This document shows positions 18,022 through 25,073 of a DNA stretch of 64,000 nt, piece by piece. Under the pieces are notes generated by a model that was not told the origin of the DNA, made no database searches, and saw only the letters and a program-made list of their open reading frames with translations. The position numbers and the translations under genes were made by a program. Numbering within the stretch: position 1 is the first letter of the stretch; every line of letters begins with the position of its first letter. Source of the DNA: Bogoriella caseilytica (GTDB lineage Bacteria > Actinomycetota > Actinomycetes > Actinomycetales > Actinomycetaceae); NCBI RefSeq assembly GCF_003752405.1, contig NZ_RKHK01000001.1, positions 2,542,001 through 2,606,000 of the forward strand, read 5' to 3'.

Positions 18022-18630
18022 ATGAACTCCTCCCACACTGCCGAATTCTGGTTCGACCCGATCTGCCCCTGGGCCTGGATGACCTCACGCTGGATGCTCG
18101 AGGTGGAGCAGGTTCGTGATGTCTCGGTGACCTGGAACGTCATGTCCCTGGCCGTTCTCAACGAAGGCCAGGACCTCGACGAGGGCTACCGGGCGCTGAT
18201 GGATCGAGCCTGGGGCCCCGCCCGTGTGATCAACGCCGCGCGGGAACTCCATGGCCAGGATGTCGTCGAGCCGCTCTACACCGCGGTGGGCACCCGCATC
18301 CACCCTGGCGGGCAGAAGGACTGGGACGCCGTCCTGACCGCAGCGCTCGAGGAGGTGGGCTTGCCCGCCGAGTTGGCCAGATATGCGCACTCCGATGAGC
18401 TCGACGACGCCCTGCGTGCCTCGCACGAACGTGGCATCTCCCTGGTCGGTGACGATGTGGGCACGCCCGTGGTCGCCGTCGAGGGCGTCGCCTTCTTCGG
18501 CCCCGTGGTCACCCCGGCGCCCCGGGGAGAGGCCGCAGCCAAGCTCTGGGACGGCTGCCTGCTCGTCGCGGGGACTCCCGGCTTCTACGAGCTCAAGCGC
18601 AGCCGCACCCAGGGCCCGGACTTCAGTTAG
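18022..18630 (+). CDS. DsbA-like/mycothiol-dependent nitroreductase-family protein (CPWA variant)
   Basis: A 202-residue thioredoxin-fold protein closely resembling the mycobacterial Rv2466c type: FWFDPICPWAWMTSRWM, WNVMSLAVLNEG, AWGPARVI, DVGTPVVAVEGVAFFGPV. In Rv2466c the active site is CPWC, and the enzyme uses mycothiol for reduction. Here the second Cys is Ala (CPWA), so only monothiol chemistry is possible. The ATG follows TTGGAT by 6 nt, a possible leaderless promoter, with GGGGGA directly before it as an alternative ribosome binding site. It converges on the M13 peptidase gene across a strong hairpin. Confidence 0.85.
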   Translation: MNSSHTAEFWFDPICPWAWMTSRWMLEVEQVRDVSVTWNVMSLAVLNEGQDLDEGYRALMDRAWGPARVINAARELHGQDVVEPLYTAVGTRIHPGGQKDWDAVLTAALEEVGLPAELARYAHSDELDDALRASHERGISLVGDDVGTPVVAVEGVAFFGPVVTPAPRGEAAAKLWDGCLLVAGTPGFYELKRSRTQGPDFS

Positions 18631-18655
18631 GCCCGCGGGCGGCACACTCAGGACC

Positions 18656-18704
18656 AGAACTCTGCAGTCCCCGTCACTACCAGCGGCGGGGACTGCATAG
18701 TTCT
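18656..18704. terminator. Bidirectional terminator hairpin between convergent genes
   Basis: Arms 18656-18673 and 18687-18704 pair over 18 bp with one mismatch around a 13-nt loop. The hairpin sits midway between the stop codons of the DsbA-like gene and the M13 peptidase gene. Its core matches the hairpin at 5242-5284. Confidence 0.8.
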
Positions 18705-18715
18705 GCCAGGAGTCG

Positions 18716-20728
18716 CTACCAGATGCGCACGCGCTCGGCCGGCGGGAGGTAGAGCGCATCACCGGGCGCGACGTCGAAAGCCTCGTGGAAGGCATCGAGG
18801 TTGCGCAGCACGCCATTGCAGCGGAACTCCGGCGGTGAGTGCGGGTCGATGGTGAGCAGGCGGATGGCCTCCTCGTCGCGCGACTTCTCCCGCCAGATCC
18901 GCCCCCAGGAGAAGAACACGCGCTGTAGGCCGGTCAATCCGTCGATCTCCGGCGCGGCCTCGAGACCACCCTGCTCGCGCAGCGCAATGCCATAGGCCTT
19001 GATGCCGATGGACAGCCCGCCGAGGTCACCGATGTTCTCGCCCACGGTCAGCGCGCCGTTGACGGTGTGCGTGTCGTCGAGTTGTGCAGGGGAGTAGGCG
19101 TCGTACTGGGCGATGAGCGCCTCGGTGCGGCGCTCGAACTCTTCACGGTCCGCGGCGGTCCACCAGTCGCGCATCTTGCCGGTTCCGTCGTACTTCGAGC
19201 CCTGGTCATCGAAACCGTGGCCGATCTCGTGCCCGATGACGGCGCCGATCCCGCCGTAGTTCCAGGCGTCGTCGGCCTCGGGGTCGAAGAAGGGCGGCTG
19301 CAGGATGGCCGCCGGGAAGACGATCTCGTTCCAGGTGGGGTTGTAGTAGGCGTTCACGGTCTGCGGCGACATGAACCACTCGCTGCGGTCCATCGGCTGG
19401 CCGATCTTGGCCAGTTCGCGGCGGTCCTCGAACAGCGCAGCCGAGCGTACGTTCCCCACGAGGTTGTCCGCAGCGATCTCCAGGGCGGTGTAGTCCCGCC
19501 AGGTATCGGGGTAGCCCACCTTGGGGGTGAAGGCCTCCAGCTTCTCCAGGGCGCGCTCGCGGGTTTCTGGGCCCATCCAGTCGAGCGCGTTGATGGACTC
19601 GCAGTACGCGCTGACCAGGTTGGCCACGAGCTCCTGCATCCGGGCCTTGTGCTCCGGCGGGAAGTGCCGGGCCACGTAGAGCTCACCCACGGCTTCGCCC
19701 ATGGCGTCCTCGACCAGGCCGACGCCGCGCTTCCAGCGCTCGCGCAGTTCCTGGGCGCCGGTCAGGGTCTTGCCGTAGAAGTCGAAGTTCTCCTCCACGA
19801 AAGCTGAGGAGAGGTAGGGGGCGCGGGCATGGATGACCTGCCAGGTGAGCCAGAGCCGCAGCTCCTCGGCGGAGGCTTCCGACCAGATCCTCGCGAAGGC
19901 TGCCATGTAGTCCGGCATGCCGACGATGAGGTCGTCGAAAGCGCCCTGGGGCACCTCCAGGGAGCTGCGCCAGCGTTCCCAGTCGAACCCGGGGGCGGCG
20001 TCGACCAGCTGCTGCCAGGTCATCGGGTTGTTCAGCTTGTCCATCTCGCGGGTGGCCACCCGATCCCAGTGGGCCGCGGCAAGCTTGGTCTCGAAAGCCA
20101 TGATCTTCTCAGCGGCACCCATCGCCTCCATCTCGGTGATCAGGCCCGAGTGGGCGAGCATCGCCGTCACGTGGCCCACGTAGGCCGTGCGCGTGGCCGC
20201 GTGGGAGTCCTCCCGGTAGTAGGACTCGTCGGGGAGTCCGAGACCGGACTGCACCAGGATGACCACGTAACGATCGGGGTCATTGAAGTCGGCATTGACC
20301 AGGTAACCCACCCCGCCGGTGACCCCGGTGGGCTGGAGAGATCCCATGGCGTGGGTGAGGGCGTCCTTGTTCAGGGCAGCACTCAGCAGATCGAGGTCGG
20401 CGCGTAGCGGGAAGGCGCCGAGCGACTCCACCCGCTCGGTGTCCATGAAGGAGGCATACAGCGCACCGACCTTCTCGGTATTCTGCTCGGCCTGCGGGCG
20501 CAGGGGCTCTTCGTAGCGGCCGGCAGCCACATCTTCGATGATGGCCTTGGTGTGTTCCTCGGAGAGGTCGCGCAGTCGGGTGAAGGAGCCATCGCGGGCA
20601 CGGTCGGCAGGAATCTCGTGCTGCTGAAGCCAGCGCCCGTTGACGTGGCGGTACAGATCGTCCTGGATACGGATGTTCTCGTCGATCGCCTCGGCGTCGG
20701 TCATGGCCGGAGTCTGGTCGAGTGTCAT
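18716..20728 (-). CDS. pepO: M13 family zinc metalloendopeptidase (neprilysin/PepO type)
   Basis: A 670-residue M13 peptidase. The zinc site is IGHEIGHGFDDQG (His500, Glu501, His504) with the later ENIGDLGG glutamate. NAYYNPTWNEIVFPAAILQPPFF and the C-terminal CNG..RNLDAFHEAF are also present. No signal peptide or N-terminal membrane anchor is visible, unlike eukaryotic relatives; mycobacterial Zmp1 is similar in this respect. It cuts oligopeptides. ATG 20728 lies 6 nt after a TAGGCT hexamer, so the mRNA is probably leaderless. Confidence 0.93.
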   Translation of the reverse strand: MTLDQTPAMTDAEAIDENIRIQDDLYRHVNGRWLQQHEIPADRARDGSFTRLRDLSEEHTKAIIEDVAAGRYEEPLRPQAEQNTEKVGALYASFMDTERVESLGAFPLRADLDLLSAALNKDALTHAMGSLQPTGVTGGVGYLVNADFNDPDRYVVILVQSGLGLPDESYYREDSHAATRTAYVGHVTAMLAHSGLITEMEAMGAAEKIMAFETKLAAAHWDRVATREMDKLNNPMTWQQLVDAAPGFDWERWRSSLEVPQGAFDDLIVGMPDYMAAFARIWSEASAEELRLWLTWQVIHARAPYLSSAFVEENFDFYGKTLTGAQELRERWKRGVGLVEDAMGEAVGELYVARHFPPEHKARMQELVANLVSAYCESINALDWMGPETRERALEKLEAFTPKVGYPDTWRDYTALEIAADNLVGNVRSAALFEDRRELAKIGQPMDRSEWFMSPQTVNAYYNPTWNEIVFPAAILQPPFFDPEADDAWNYGGIGAVIGHEIGHGFDDQGSKYDGTGKMRDWWTAADREEFERRTEALIAQYDAYSPAQLDDTHTVNGALTVGENIGDLGGLSIGIKAYGIALREQGGLEAAPEIDGLTGLQRVFFSWGRIWREKSRDEEAIRLLTIDPHSPPEFRCNGVLRNLDAFHEAFDVAPGDALYLPPAERVRIW

Positions 20729-20734
20729 GGATCG

Positions 20735-20740
20735 AGCCTA
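20735..20740 (-). promoter_or_regulatory. -10 element of leaderless M13 peptidase promoter
   Basis: TAGGCT on the minus strand is followed by 6 nt and the ATG at 20728. Confidence 0.6.
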
Positions 20741-20795
20741 TGCGGTGGGCCGCGTGCTGGCACGAGGCACGGCCCCGGCTTGGCACAATAGGGGC

Positions 20796-21242
20796 ATGCG
20801 CATCCACATCGCCGCGGATCACGCCGGATTCGAACTCAAGTCGGCCCTTGTTGACCGGCTGACGGCTGACGGGCACGACGTCATCGATCACGGGGCCGAG
20901 CACTACGACGCCCAGGACGACTACCCGGCTTTCTGCCTGTCCGCCGGTGAGGCCGTGGTTGCGGAACCCGGTTCGCTGGGCATCGTGCTGGGGGGCTCGG
21001 GCAACGGTGAGCAGATCGCGGCGAACAAGGTGCGCGGAGTGCGCGCAGCACTGGCCTGGAACGAGACGACCGCCAGGCTCGCCCGGCAACACAACGACGC
21101 GAACGTGGTGGCTCTGGGCGCGCGCCAACACTCCGAGGAGGAGGCAGTGACGATCGTGCAGGCTTTCCTCGCCGAGTCCTTCTCCGGGGACCCCCGCCAC
21201 CAGCGCCGCATCGACCAGGTGGCGGCCTACGAGAGCCGCTAG
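20796..21242 (+). CDS. rpiB: Ribose-5-phosphate isomerase B
   Basis: A 148-residue sugar-phosphate isomerase that interconverts ribose-5-phosphate and ribulose-5-phosphate in the pentose phosphate pathway. MRIHIAADHAGFELK and VLGGSGNGEQIAANK are the family's substrate and phosphate-binding signatures. The start is set by family alignment. CACAAT lies 6 nt before it, a weak leaderless -10, while AGGGG also precedes it. It is divergent from the M13 peptidase gene and followed by the glycosylase gene after 38 bp. Confidence 0.95.
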   Translation: MRIHIAADHAGFELKSALVDRLTADGHDVIDHGAEHYDAQDDYPAFCLSAGEAVVAEPGSLGIVLGGSGNGEQIAANKVRGVRAALAWNETTARLARQHNDANVVALGARQHSEEEAVTIVQAFLAESFSGDPRHQRRIDQVAAYESR

Positions 21243-21280
21243 GCAGGCGGGAGGCGGGCGCCGGCTGGGAGCATAGGCCT

Positions 21281-22219
21281 ATGCCCGAAGGTCATTCCAT
21301 CCATCGACTCGCGCTGGCGTTCCGGGAGCTGTTCGGTGGCCAGCGCCTCGCCGTTTCCTCCCCGCAAGGGCGTTTCGCCGATGGCGCCGCCCTGCTCGAT
21401 GGCCAGGTGCTCCGCGCCACCGAGGCGCACGGGAAGCAGCTCTTCCTGGGCCTCGCGCCTGGCGACGACGCCGGGGCGCTCCCGGAGCGTTGGCTGCGGA
21501 TCCACCTCGGCCTGTATGGCTCGTGGACCTTTGCCGGAGACGCGACCTTCACCGGGGATCACGCGATCGGCGCACCGAGGCGCCGGGTCGGTGAGGAGGA
21601 ACGGGCTCTGGAGGGTGGGGATGGCAAGGAGGCCGGCCAGGAACCGGCCGCATGGGAGCCGCCCGCGCCGCGCGGCGCCGTCCGGGCCCGGATCCTCGGC
21701 GAGCACGGAGTGGCCGACCTGACCGGGCCGACCGCGTGTGAGGTCATCACCGGGGAGGAGAAGTCAGCCGTGCACGAGAGGCTCGGGCCCGACCCGCTCC
21801 GTGAGGACGGCGATGGCGAGGCTTTTGTCGCCGCAGTGCGCGCCCGGCGGCGCACGGTAGGGGAGCTCCTCATGGACCAGTCGATCCTGGCCGGGGTGGG
21901 CAACATCTACCGCGCCGAAGCGCTCTTTCGTGCCCGGGTGCATCCGCGCCGGCTGGGCAAGAACGTGCCGGCAGCCCGCCTGCGTGAGATCTGGGATGAC
22001 CTGGTCGTGCTCATGCGCGACGGCGTGGAGACTGGGCGGATCGTCACCGTCCGTGCCGAGCACCAGGGCCGGCAGCCCGATACCGAGGCGCAGCGCTGGT
22101 ACGTCTACCACCGCAGCAGGCAGCCCTGCCTGGTGTGCGGGGCGAGTGTGTCGGAGGCTGAGATGCAGGCGCGTCGAGTGTTCTGGTGCCCGCGTTGCCA
22201 GCGCGCGCCGCGTCAGTAG
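21281..22219 (+). CDS. Fpg/Nei-family DNA glycosylase (endonuclease VIII-like)
   Basis: A 312-residue base-excision repair enzyme. MPEGHSIH gives the catalytic Pro1-Glu2 after Met removal, and the H2TH segment LLMDQSILAGVGNIYRAEALF is intact. The C-terminal zinc finger CLVCGASVSEAEMQARRVFWCPRC has all four cysteines. PEGHSIH places it closer to actinobacterial Nei proteins than to Fpg (PELPEVE). A basic and acidic insert lies near residues 95-130. It acts on oxidised pyrimidines, by family knowledge. Confidence 0.92.
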   Translation: MPEGHSIHRLALAFRELFGGQRLAVSSPQGRFADGAALLDGQVLRATEAHGKQLFLGLAPGDDAGALPERWLRIHLGLYGSWTFAGDATFTGDHAIGAPRRRVGEEERALEGGDGKEAGQEPAAWEPPAPRGAVRARILGEHGVADLTGPTACEVITGEEKSAVHERLGPDPLREDGDGEAFVAAVRARRRTVGELLMDQSILAGVGNIYRAEALFRARVHPRRLGKNVPAARLREIWDDLVVLMRDGVETGRIVTVRAEHQGRQPDTEAQRWYVYHRSRQPCLVCGASVSEAEMQARRVFWCPRCQRAPRQ

Positions 22220-22227
22220 CAGGGGCT

Positions 22228-22956
22228 TCAGCGACGCGCGTGCTGGCGGACGGCGGCCCAGGCCGCCAGGGCCACTGCGCCCGGGATGAGGACGATCACG
22301 GCGACCGGCACGAGGACCATCAGCGCGACGGCCCCGCCGACCAGTACGGCTTGAAGTGCCCACCGCAGGATCTCACCCTGCCCGGTGCGGCCCTTCTTGC
22401 GGACCGCCAGGTACCGCATCCTCTCACCGGTCTCGCCCTTCTCCAGCAGGGTGCGGCGCCAGGCCCTGGCCTGGAATCCTGCGGCGATCGCCCCGGCTAG
22501 CAGCCAGATGACCGCGGCGCCGAGGCCGGCACTCCATGCCGGGGCCTCGGTGGCGATCGCGGTCAGAGACACGCCGAGGGCCATGAGCGGGGTGAGTGCG
22601 GCACTGGTGAGCGCGCCGATGGCCATGCCGCGCGCCGTGGCGCCCCCGGCGCGCGTCGCAGCCAGCACGCCGCCCGCGGTGGCGAGGAGCCAGCCGATCC
22701 CCGCGACCAGCGCGGGCAGTAGCGCGGGAGTGAGGCCGAGATCTGCCAAGGCCATCGCGATGCCCGAGACGATAGCTGCGCTGACGGCCACGGCGAGCAT
22801 GAGGAAGAAGCGTTGCTTGGCGCGGGCGCGGGAAGTCTCGATCGGGCCGCGAACGTCCTCGTGGCTGTGCGGCACGGAGTCATCGCAGTATTCGCAGCCG
22901 CCGCCGTGGCCCAGCTCCTCGTACGCGGCCTTGGCCATGGACTGATCGGTACTCAT
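22228..22956 (-). CDS. Hypothetical membrane protein with N-terminal Cys/His segment
   Basis: A 242-residue protein I do not recognise. The N-terminus has GGGCEYCDDSVPHSHED, a possible metal-binding CxxC plus His pair, and is followed by about six hydrophobic segments from residue 48 onward. A basic loop near residues 180-205 lies before the last pair. ATG 22956 is preceded by a good -10 hexamer TATGAT 8 nt upstream with GAGG between, so the leader is very short. It converges on the Nei-type gene with an 8 bp gap. Confidence 0.7.
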   Translation of the reverse strand: MSTDQSMAKAAYEELGHGGGCEYCDDSVPHSHEDVRGPIETSRARAKQRFFLMLAVAVSAAIVSGIAMALADLGLTPALLPALVAGIGWLLATAGGVLAATRAGGATARGMAIGALTSAALTPLMALGVSLTAIATEAPAWSAGLGAAVIWLLAGAIAAGFQARAWRRTLLEKGETGERMRYLAVRKKGRTGQGEILRWALQAVLVGGAVALMVLVPVAVIVLIPGAVALAAWAAVRQHARR

Positions 22957-23054
22957 CGCCTCGGATCATAAGCCGGAGAGCCCGGTGAGGACGGACGATC
23001 CGCCCGGTCCGAGGCCAGACGTGGCAAGAACCTCATGCCCGCCGCCAGGTCGCA

Positions 23055-23085
23055 TTGCCCGGGGCGGCCCGGGCTGCGTTACGAT
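23055..23085 (+). promoter_or_regulatory. Likely promoter of the tRNA-Gly/tRNA-Pro unit
   Basis: TTGCCC at 23055-23060 and TACGAT at 23080-23085 are separated by 19 bp, and the -10 lies 28 bp before tRNA-Gly. The spacing is slightly long. Confidence 0.45.
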
Positions 23086-23113
23086 CATTGCTGCGCTCGG
23101 GTCTCCCGGCCGC

Positions 23114-23184
23114 GCGGATGTAGCTCAATGGTAGAGCCTCTGCCTTCCAAGCAGATGGTGCGGGTTCGATTCCCGTCATCCGCT
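23114..23184 (+). tRNA. tRNA-Gly (anticodon TCC)
   Basis: A full cloverleaf: acceptor GCGGATG pairs with CATCCGC. The D-loop contains TAGCTCAATGGTAGAGC, the anticodon arm TCTGC-CTTCCAA-GCAGA gives TCC, and the T-arm CGGGTTCGATTCCCG is intact. The discriminator is T, and no CCA is encoded. Confidence 0.97.
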
Positions 23185-23263
23185 CCGATCGTCGCTCCCG
23201 GCCATCCCGGTCGACGGGGGTGCCGCCCTCGCCGCCAGTGCGTGGCCGAGCGGCGGCGATCGA

Positions 23264-23337
23264 CGGGGTGTAGCGCAGCTTGGTAGCGCATCTGCTTTGG
23301 GAGCAGAGGGTCGCAGGTTCAAATCCTGTCACCCCGA
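23264..23337 (+). tRNA. tRNA-Pro (anticodon TGG)
   Basis: A full cloverleaf: acceptor CGGGGTG pairs with CACCCCG. The anticodon arm TCTGC-TTTGGGA-GCAGA gives TGG, and the T-arm GCAGGTTCAAATCCTGT is intact. The discriminator is A, and no CCA is encoded. It lies 79 bp after tRNA-Gly on the same strand and is probably co-transcribed. Confidence 0.97.
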
Positions 23338-23365
23338 CAGTGTGAGGCTGCAGGACATCTGCAAG

Positions 23366-23394
23366 GCCCGAACCCACGGTTGGTGGGTTCGGGC
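23366..23394. terminator. Terminator after the tRNA pair
   Basis: GCCCGAACCCAC at 23366-23377 pairs perfectly with 23383-23394 around a 5-nt loop. It lies 28 bp beyond tRNA-Pro and 10 bp before the convergent GNAT stop, so it may serve both strands. Confidence 0.85.
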
Positions 23395-23403
23395 GTTCGC
23401 TGT

Positions 23404-23823
23404 CTACACGCGCCGGCTGAAGTGGTGCGAGACGATGTCCATGCGCTCACGCAGGTAGAAGCGGTGTGCCTCATGCCGCTGCACCCCGGAGTCCAGGTCG
23501 ACCAGCCGACAGTCCAGCTCCCGCGCTCGCGCTATCAGCGCGTTCAGCAGCGTGGAGCCATGCCCCCGAGATCGCGTGGCACCGGAGGTGCAGAGGTCGT
23601 CGATGTAGAGCTTCCGGATGGCACTGGTGTTGGCGATCACCCGCCAGCCGGCGATGGCCACGCACTGGCCGTCCTCGAGGACAGCAGTGAAGCGCAACCC
23701 CTGCGGGGCGCCCTCTGCGATGACCTGATCCAGCAGTTCCCGGGTCAGGTGCGGGCGCAGCTCGCGCAGCACAGGGAGGGCTGTGTTCCAGTGCGGGTCA
23801 GTCGGTTCGAGGTCGACAATCAT
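23404..23823 (-). CDS. GNAT family N-acetyltransferase
   Basis: A 139-residue acetyltransferase. KLYIDDLCTSGATRSRGHGSTLL is the GNAT acetyl-CoA loop region (variant Q/RxxGxG/A), and AHRFYLRERMDIVSHHF is the typical C-terminal strand and helix. It resembles small GNATs acting on free amines or polyamines, but the substrate is unknown. ATG 23823 has GGAG at normal spacing; the long upstream extension is proline- and arginine-rich noise. It is the last gene of a minus-strand run that includes two lipoproteins, 86 bp downstream of the nearest one. Confidence 0.85.
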   Translation of the reverse strand: MIVDLEPTDPHWNTALPVLRELRPHLTRELLDQVIAEGAPQGLRFTAVLEDGQCVAIAGWRVIANTSAIRKLYIDDLCTSGATRSRGHGSTLLNALIARARELDCRLVDLDSGVQRHEAHRFYLRERMDIVSHHFSRRV

Positions 23824-23909
23824 GTGGAACTCCAGGCTCGGCGAGGGGTGCTCGCTGAGCGTACTGGGGCCTGCCTCGTTGCTCGGCCCGCTCCAGCGAA
23901 CCGTGGGCG

Positions 23910-24422
23910 TCAGCGGACCGGCATGAGGTAGAGGGCGAGGGTGACCTCGGCCGGGTCGCCCGCGTAGAGCAACTGGATTTGCTGGCGGAGGTTCTCGGGG
24001 CGGCTGCCGGAGCACAGCTGCGCCCCGTCGGGAGGCTCTTCCACTCCCAAGACTTCCGCCCTCGTCTCGGTCAATCTCGGCGCAGGCAGCGGGCCGTTGA
24101 TGTCAGCGCAAAGCTGCTCTACCTCGTCCGGCTCCACGGTGAAGGAGAGACGATAGCCCTCATCACGGCCCACGTTCTCCGGGAGAAGCTCCAGCTGTGG
24201 CGTCGAGGCGCTCTCAGGCAGTGCGATCCCGTAACGCTCAAGGACCTCGTCGGCGTCTCTCGAGGCGTCCACAGCGGAGGTGGCGTCGTCACTGCTGCCG
24301 CGAGTGTTCGGTCCATCTGTGGGGCCCTCGATGAGACACGCCGCCAGCACCGCCACTCCGGTCACAGCGACGACGACGCGCAGGGCGCGCCTCCTGTTTG
24401 TCTTGATGCCCCTCCTTCGCAC
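23910..24422 (-). CDS. Lipoprotein, second copy of a tandem paralog pair
   Basis: A 170-residue lipoprotein. A GTG start with GGAGG upstream leads to a basic stretch, a hydrophobic segment and the lipobox LAAC. An Asp/Ser-rich linker precedes a domain of about 105 residues beginning VLERYGIALPESASTPQLEL and ending EVTLALYLMP. Two cysteines (EQLC, AQLC) are kept in both paralogs and may form a disulphide. The function is unknown. Together with the paralog at 24573-25073 it lies downstream of the Flp-prepilin-like gene, an arrangement seen for lipoprotein immunity genes; that role is inference. Confidence 0.75.
   Translation of the reverse strand: MRRRGIKTNRRRALRVVVAVTGVAVLAACLIEGPTDGPNTRGSSDDATSAVDASRDADEVLERYGIALPESASTPQLELLPENVGRDEGYRLSFTVEPDEVEQLCADINGPLPAPRLTETRAEVLGVEEPPDGAQLCSGSRPENLRQQIQLLYAGDPAEVTLALYLMPVR
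23920..23971. repeat. 52 bp identical segment, copy 1 (partner at 24583-24634)
   Basis: This segment encodes the C-terminal end of the lipoprotein (YAGDPAEVTLALYLMP region). It is base-for-base the same as 24583-24634 in the paralog, while flanking parts have diverged. Confidence 0.9.
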
Positions 24423-24572
24423 GCACCATCCTCCATGATCGCGGTCAAGCGCAGTCGACGCGGGGCCCTCGGCGGGTGCCTGGTCTAGCAGTTCGTGGCC
24501 CAGAGGCAGGTAGAACGTGCGCGACACGGCCAGCGGCGTCTCTCGGCGGCTATCCGAGTGTGTGGTCGGTGA
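24423..24572. other. Gap between the duplicated lipoprotein genes
   Basis: These 150 bp contain the ribosome binding site of the second copy and no convincing promoter or gene. Minus-strand reading frames here do not resemble a third paralog. Confidence 0.4.
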
Positions 24573-25073
24573 TCATCGCGTCGGCATGAGGTAGAGGGCG
24601 AGGGTGACCTCGGCCGGGTCGCCCGCGTAGAGCACCCGGATCTGCTGTTGGCCATGGTCCGGGCGGCTGCCGAAACACAGTCGCGCCCCCTCTGGTGGCT
24701 CCTCGACTCCAAGGACCTCCGCATCGCTCTCCGTCAGACTTGCCGCAGGGCCCGGACCATTGATCCCGGTGCACAGTTGCTCGGCCTCCTCCTGACCCAT
24801 GGTGAAGCTGAGCCGGTAGCCCTCCTCACGGCCCGCGTTCTCCGGGAGAAGCTCCAACTGTGGCGTCGAGGCGCTGTCAGGCAGTGCGATCCCATAACGC
24901 TCGAGGACGTCCTCGGCCTCTGCGGAGATCTCCGTGTCAGAGCCTCCCACTGGGTCGTCGTCCTCGTGCTCGCGGCCAGTTGAGTCGGCGAAACATCCTG
25001 CGGCCAAGACCGCGACCCCGGTGAGCATGACGGCGGCGCGCACGGCGGACGCTCGTGTCCTCCCGATCGTCAT
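24573..25073 (-). CDS. Lipoprotein, first copy of a tandem paralog pair
   Basis: A 166-residue lipoprotein with lipobox LAAGC, an acidic linker and the same domain as the gene at 23910-24422. Long stretches match, such as YGIALPDSASTPQLELLPEN and GVEEPPEGARLC, and the two conserved cysteines are kept. Its ATG overlaps the stop of the upstream Flp-prepilin-like gene (ATGA), which ties their translation together. A 52 bp stretch near the 3' end is identical to the paralog, so the duplication is recent or is being kept alike by gene conversion. Function is unknown. Confidence 0.78.
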   Translation of the reverse strand: MTIGRTRASAVRAAVMLTGVAVLAAGCFADSTGREHEDDDPVGGSDTEISAEAEDVLERYGIALPDSASTPQLELLPENAGREEGYRLSFTMGQEEAEQLCTGINGPGPAASLTESDAEVLGVEEPPEGARLCFGSRPDHGQQQIRVLYAGDPAEVTLALYLMPTR

